Positions 6,544-6,910 of a DNA stretch of 6,910 bases are shown piece by piece. Each line of letters opens with the position of its first letter. Position 1 is the stretch's first letter. The notes under the pieces are model-generated. The model ran no database searches. It worked only from the letters and a program-made list of their open reading frames with translations, and was not told where the DNA came from. The stretch lies in NCBI GenBank assembly GCA_947508155.1, contig CANNRM010000028.1, forward strand, positions 1 through 6,910, given 5' to 3'. The translations under genes were made by a program, and so were the position numbers. The stretch comes from Rickettsiales bacterium. GTDB taxonomy: Bacteria; Pseudomonadota; Alphaproteobacteria; Rickettsiales; Rickettsiaceae.

Positions 6544-6910
6544 TATTTCATACCCCCATTTGTACCTTTGAAATAAATTTCAGAGATATACCGCCTCCCT
6601 CCTTCGCCGCGTTTTAATTGGATTACAATGTCTATTACAGCTAAGATATAGTTTTTAATCTCGTCTGGAGGCATACCAAGACCTGCCTGCATCACCATCA
6701 GTTTGAGCTGTTCAAGAGCCATCGCAGGCGCATCAGCGTGTAATGTTGAGATTGATCCAGGATGCCCAGTATTAATTGCGCGCAGAAAGCTAAATGCTTC
6801 AGCTCCCCTTAGTTCTCCTACGATAATTCTATCCGGACGTAGACGTAGACAAGCTTCGATTAAGTCTTGAGTTGTAACTTGCGCTCTACCTTGCCCCCCT
6901 TTAGATGAAA
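6543..6910 (-). CDS. virB11: VirB11-family secretion ATPase, C-terminal part (partial at window edge)
   Basis: The minus strand is open from the right edge to a TAA at 6545-6543 and gives 121 residues of the C-terminal ATPase domain. It is recognised by the DRIIVGELRG block (Walker B region) preceded by the Gln-rich turn GGQGRAQVTTQDL, and by the His box GHPGSISTLHADAP, followed by a helical end (EQLKLMVMQAGLGMPPDEI) and a final strand-rich segment (KRGEGGRRYISEIYF). VirB11 is a hexameric cytoplasmic ATPase of the secretion/traffic AAA family that docks at the base of the type IV machine and helps switch between assembly and substrate transfer. Walker A lies outside the window. The stop overlaps the virD4 start by one base, the usual virB11-virD4 order of the Rickettsiales rvh cluster, so more virB genes are expected to the right. 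Confidence 0.95.
   Translation of the reverse strand, partial: SSKGGQGRAQVTTQDLIEACLRLRPDRIIVGELRGAEAFSFLRAINTGHPGSISTLHADAPAMALEQLKLMVMQAGLGMPPDEIKNYILAVIDIVIQLKRGEGGRRYISEIYFKGTNGGMK

Noticed and set aside
1..6910. tRNA, rRNA, CRISPR array, IS element or transposase
   Set aside because: No cloverleaf, no regularly spaced repeats and no transposase-like frame were seen on either strand.

Overview
The window looks like a chromosomal segment from an AT-rich alphaproteobacterium, most likely an obligate intracellular Rickettsiales (or Holosporales-like) symbiont. This rests on three things: AT-rich coding DNA, a virB11-virD4 tail of a type IV secretion operon of the P-type (rvh-like) layout, and a long palindromic insertion of the kind known from Rickettsia. 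The species cannot be named from the sequence alone.

Layout, left to right. (1) 1-422, plus strand: the 3' end of an OmpR/PhoB-type response regulator, closed by a clean intrinsic terminator at 432-459. The end of its receiver domain has lost the usual Lys-Pro signature. (2) 532-1914, plus: an exopolyphosphatase/GppA-family phosphatase with its own extended -10 promoter. (3) 1916-2040: a 125-bp near-complete imperfect palindrome, starting two bases after the ppx stop codon and carrying open frames on both strands. It resembles a Rickettsia-type palindromic element. (4) 2123-3121, plus: a 332-residue protein I do not recognise, with its own sigma70-like promoter. (5) 3177-4322, minus: an AAA_14/DUF4143 ATPase with all the key motifs I can check. 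Its start is preceded by a perfect 14-bp inverted repeat lying on the likely -10. (6) 4402-6543, minus: the VirD4 coupling ATPase, with an unusual acidic tail of about 140 residues. (7) 6543-6910, minus: the C-terminal part of VirB11, overlapping virD4 by one base and running off the right edge.

How the parts relate. The left genes suggest phosphate and polyphosphate biology (a PhoB-like regulator next to an exopolyphosphatase), but they are separated by a terminator and a new promoter, so they are neighbours rather than one operon. The right end is the distal part of a leftward type IV secretion operon: VirB11 energises assembly and substrate handling, and VirD4 recruits substrates. Between these blocks lie an orphan protein, a mobile-type ATPase and a palindromic insert, which makes 1916-4400 the accessory-like part. 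No complete new multi-gene system is evident. The strongest leads are the 125-bp palindrome, the palindromic operator before the DUF4143 gene, the atypical receiver residues, and the unknown gene close to the secretion operon as a possible effector.
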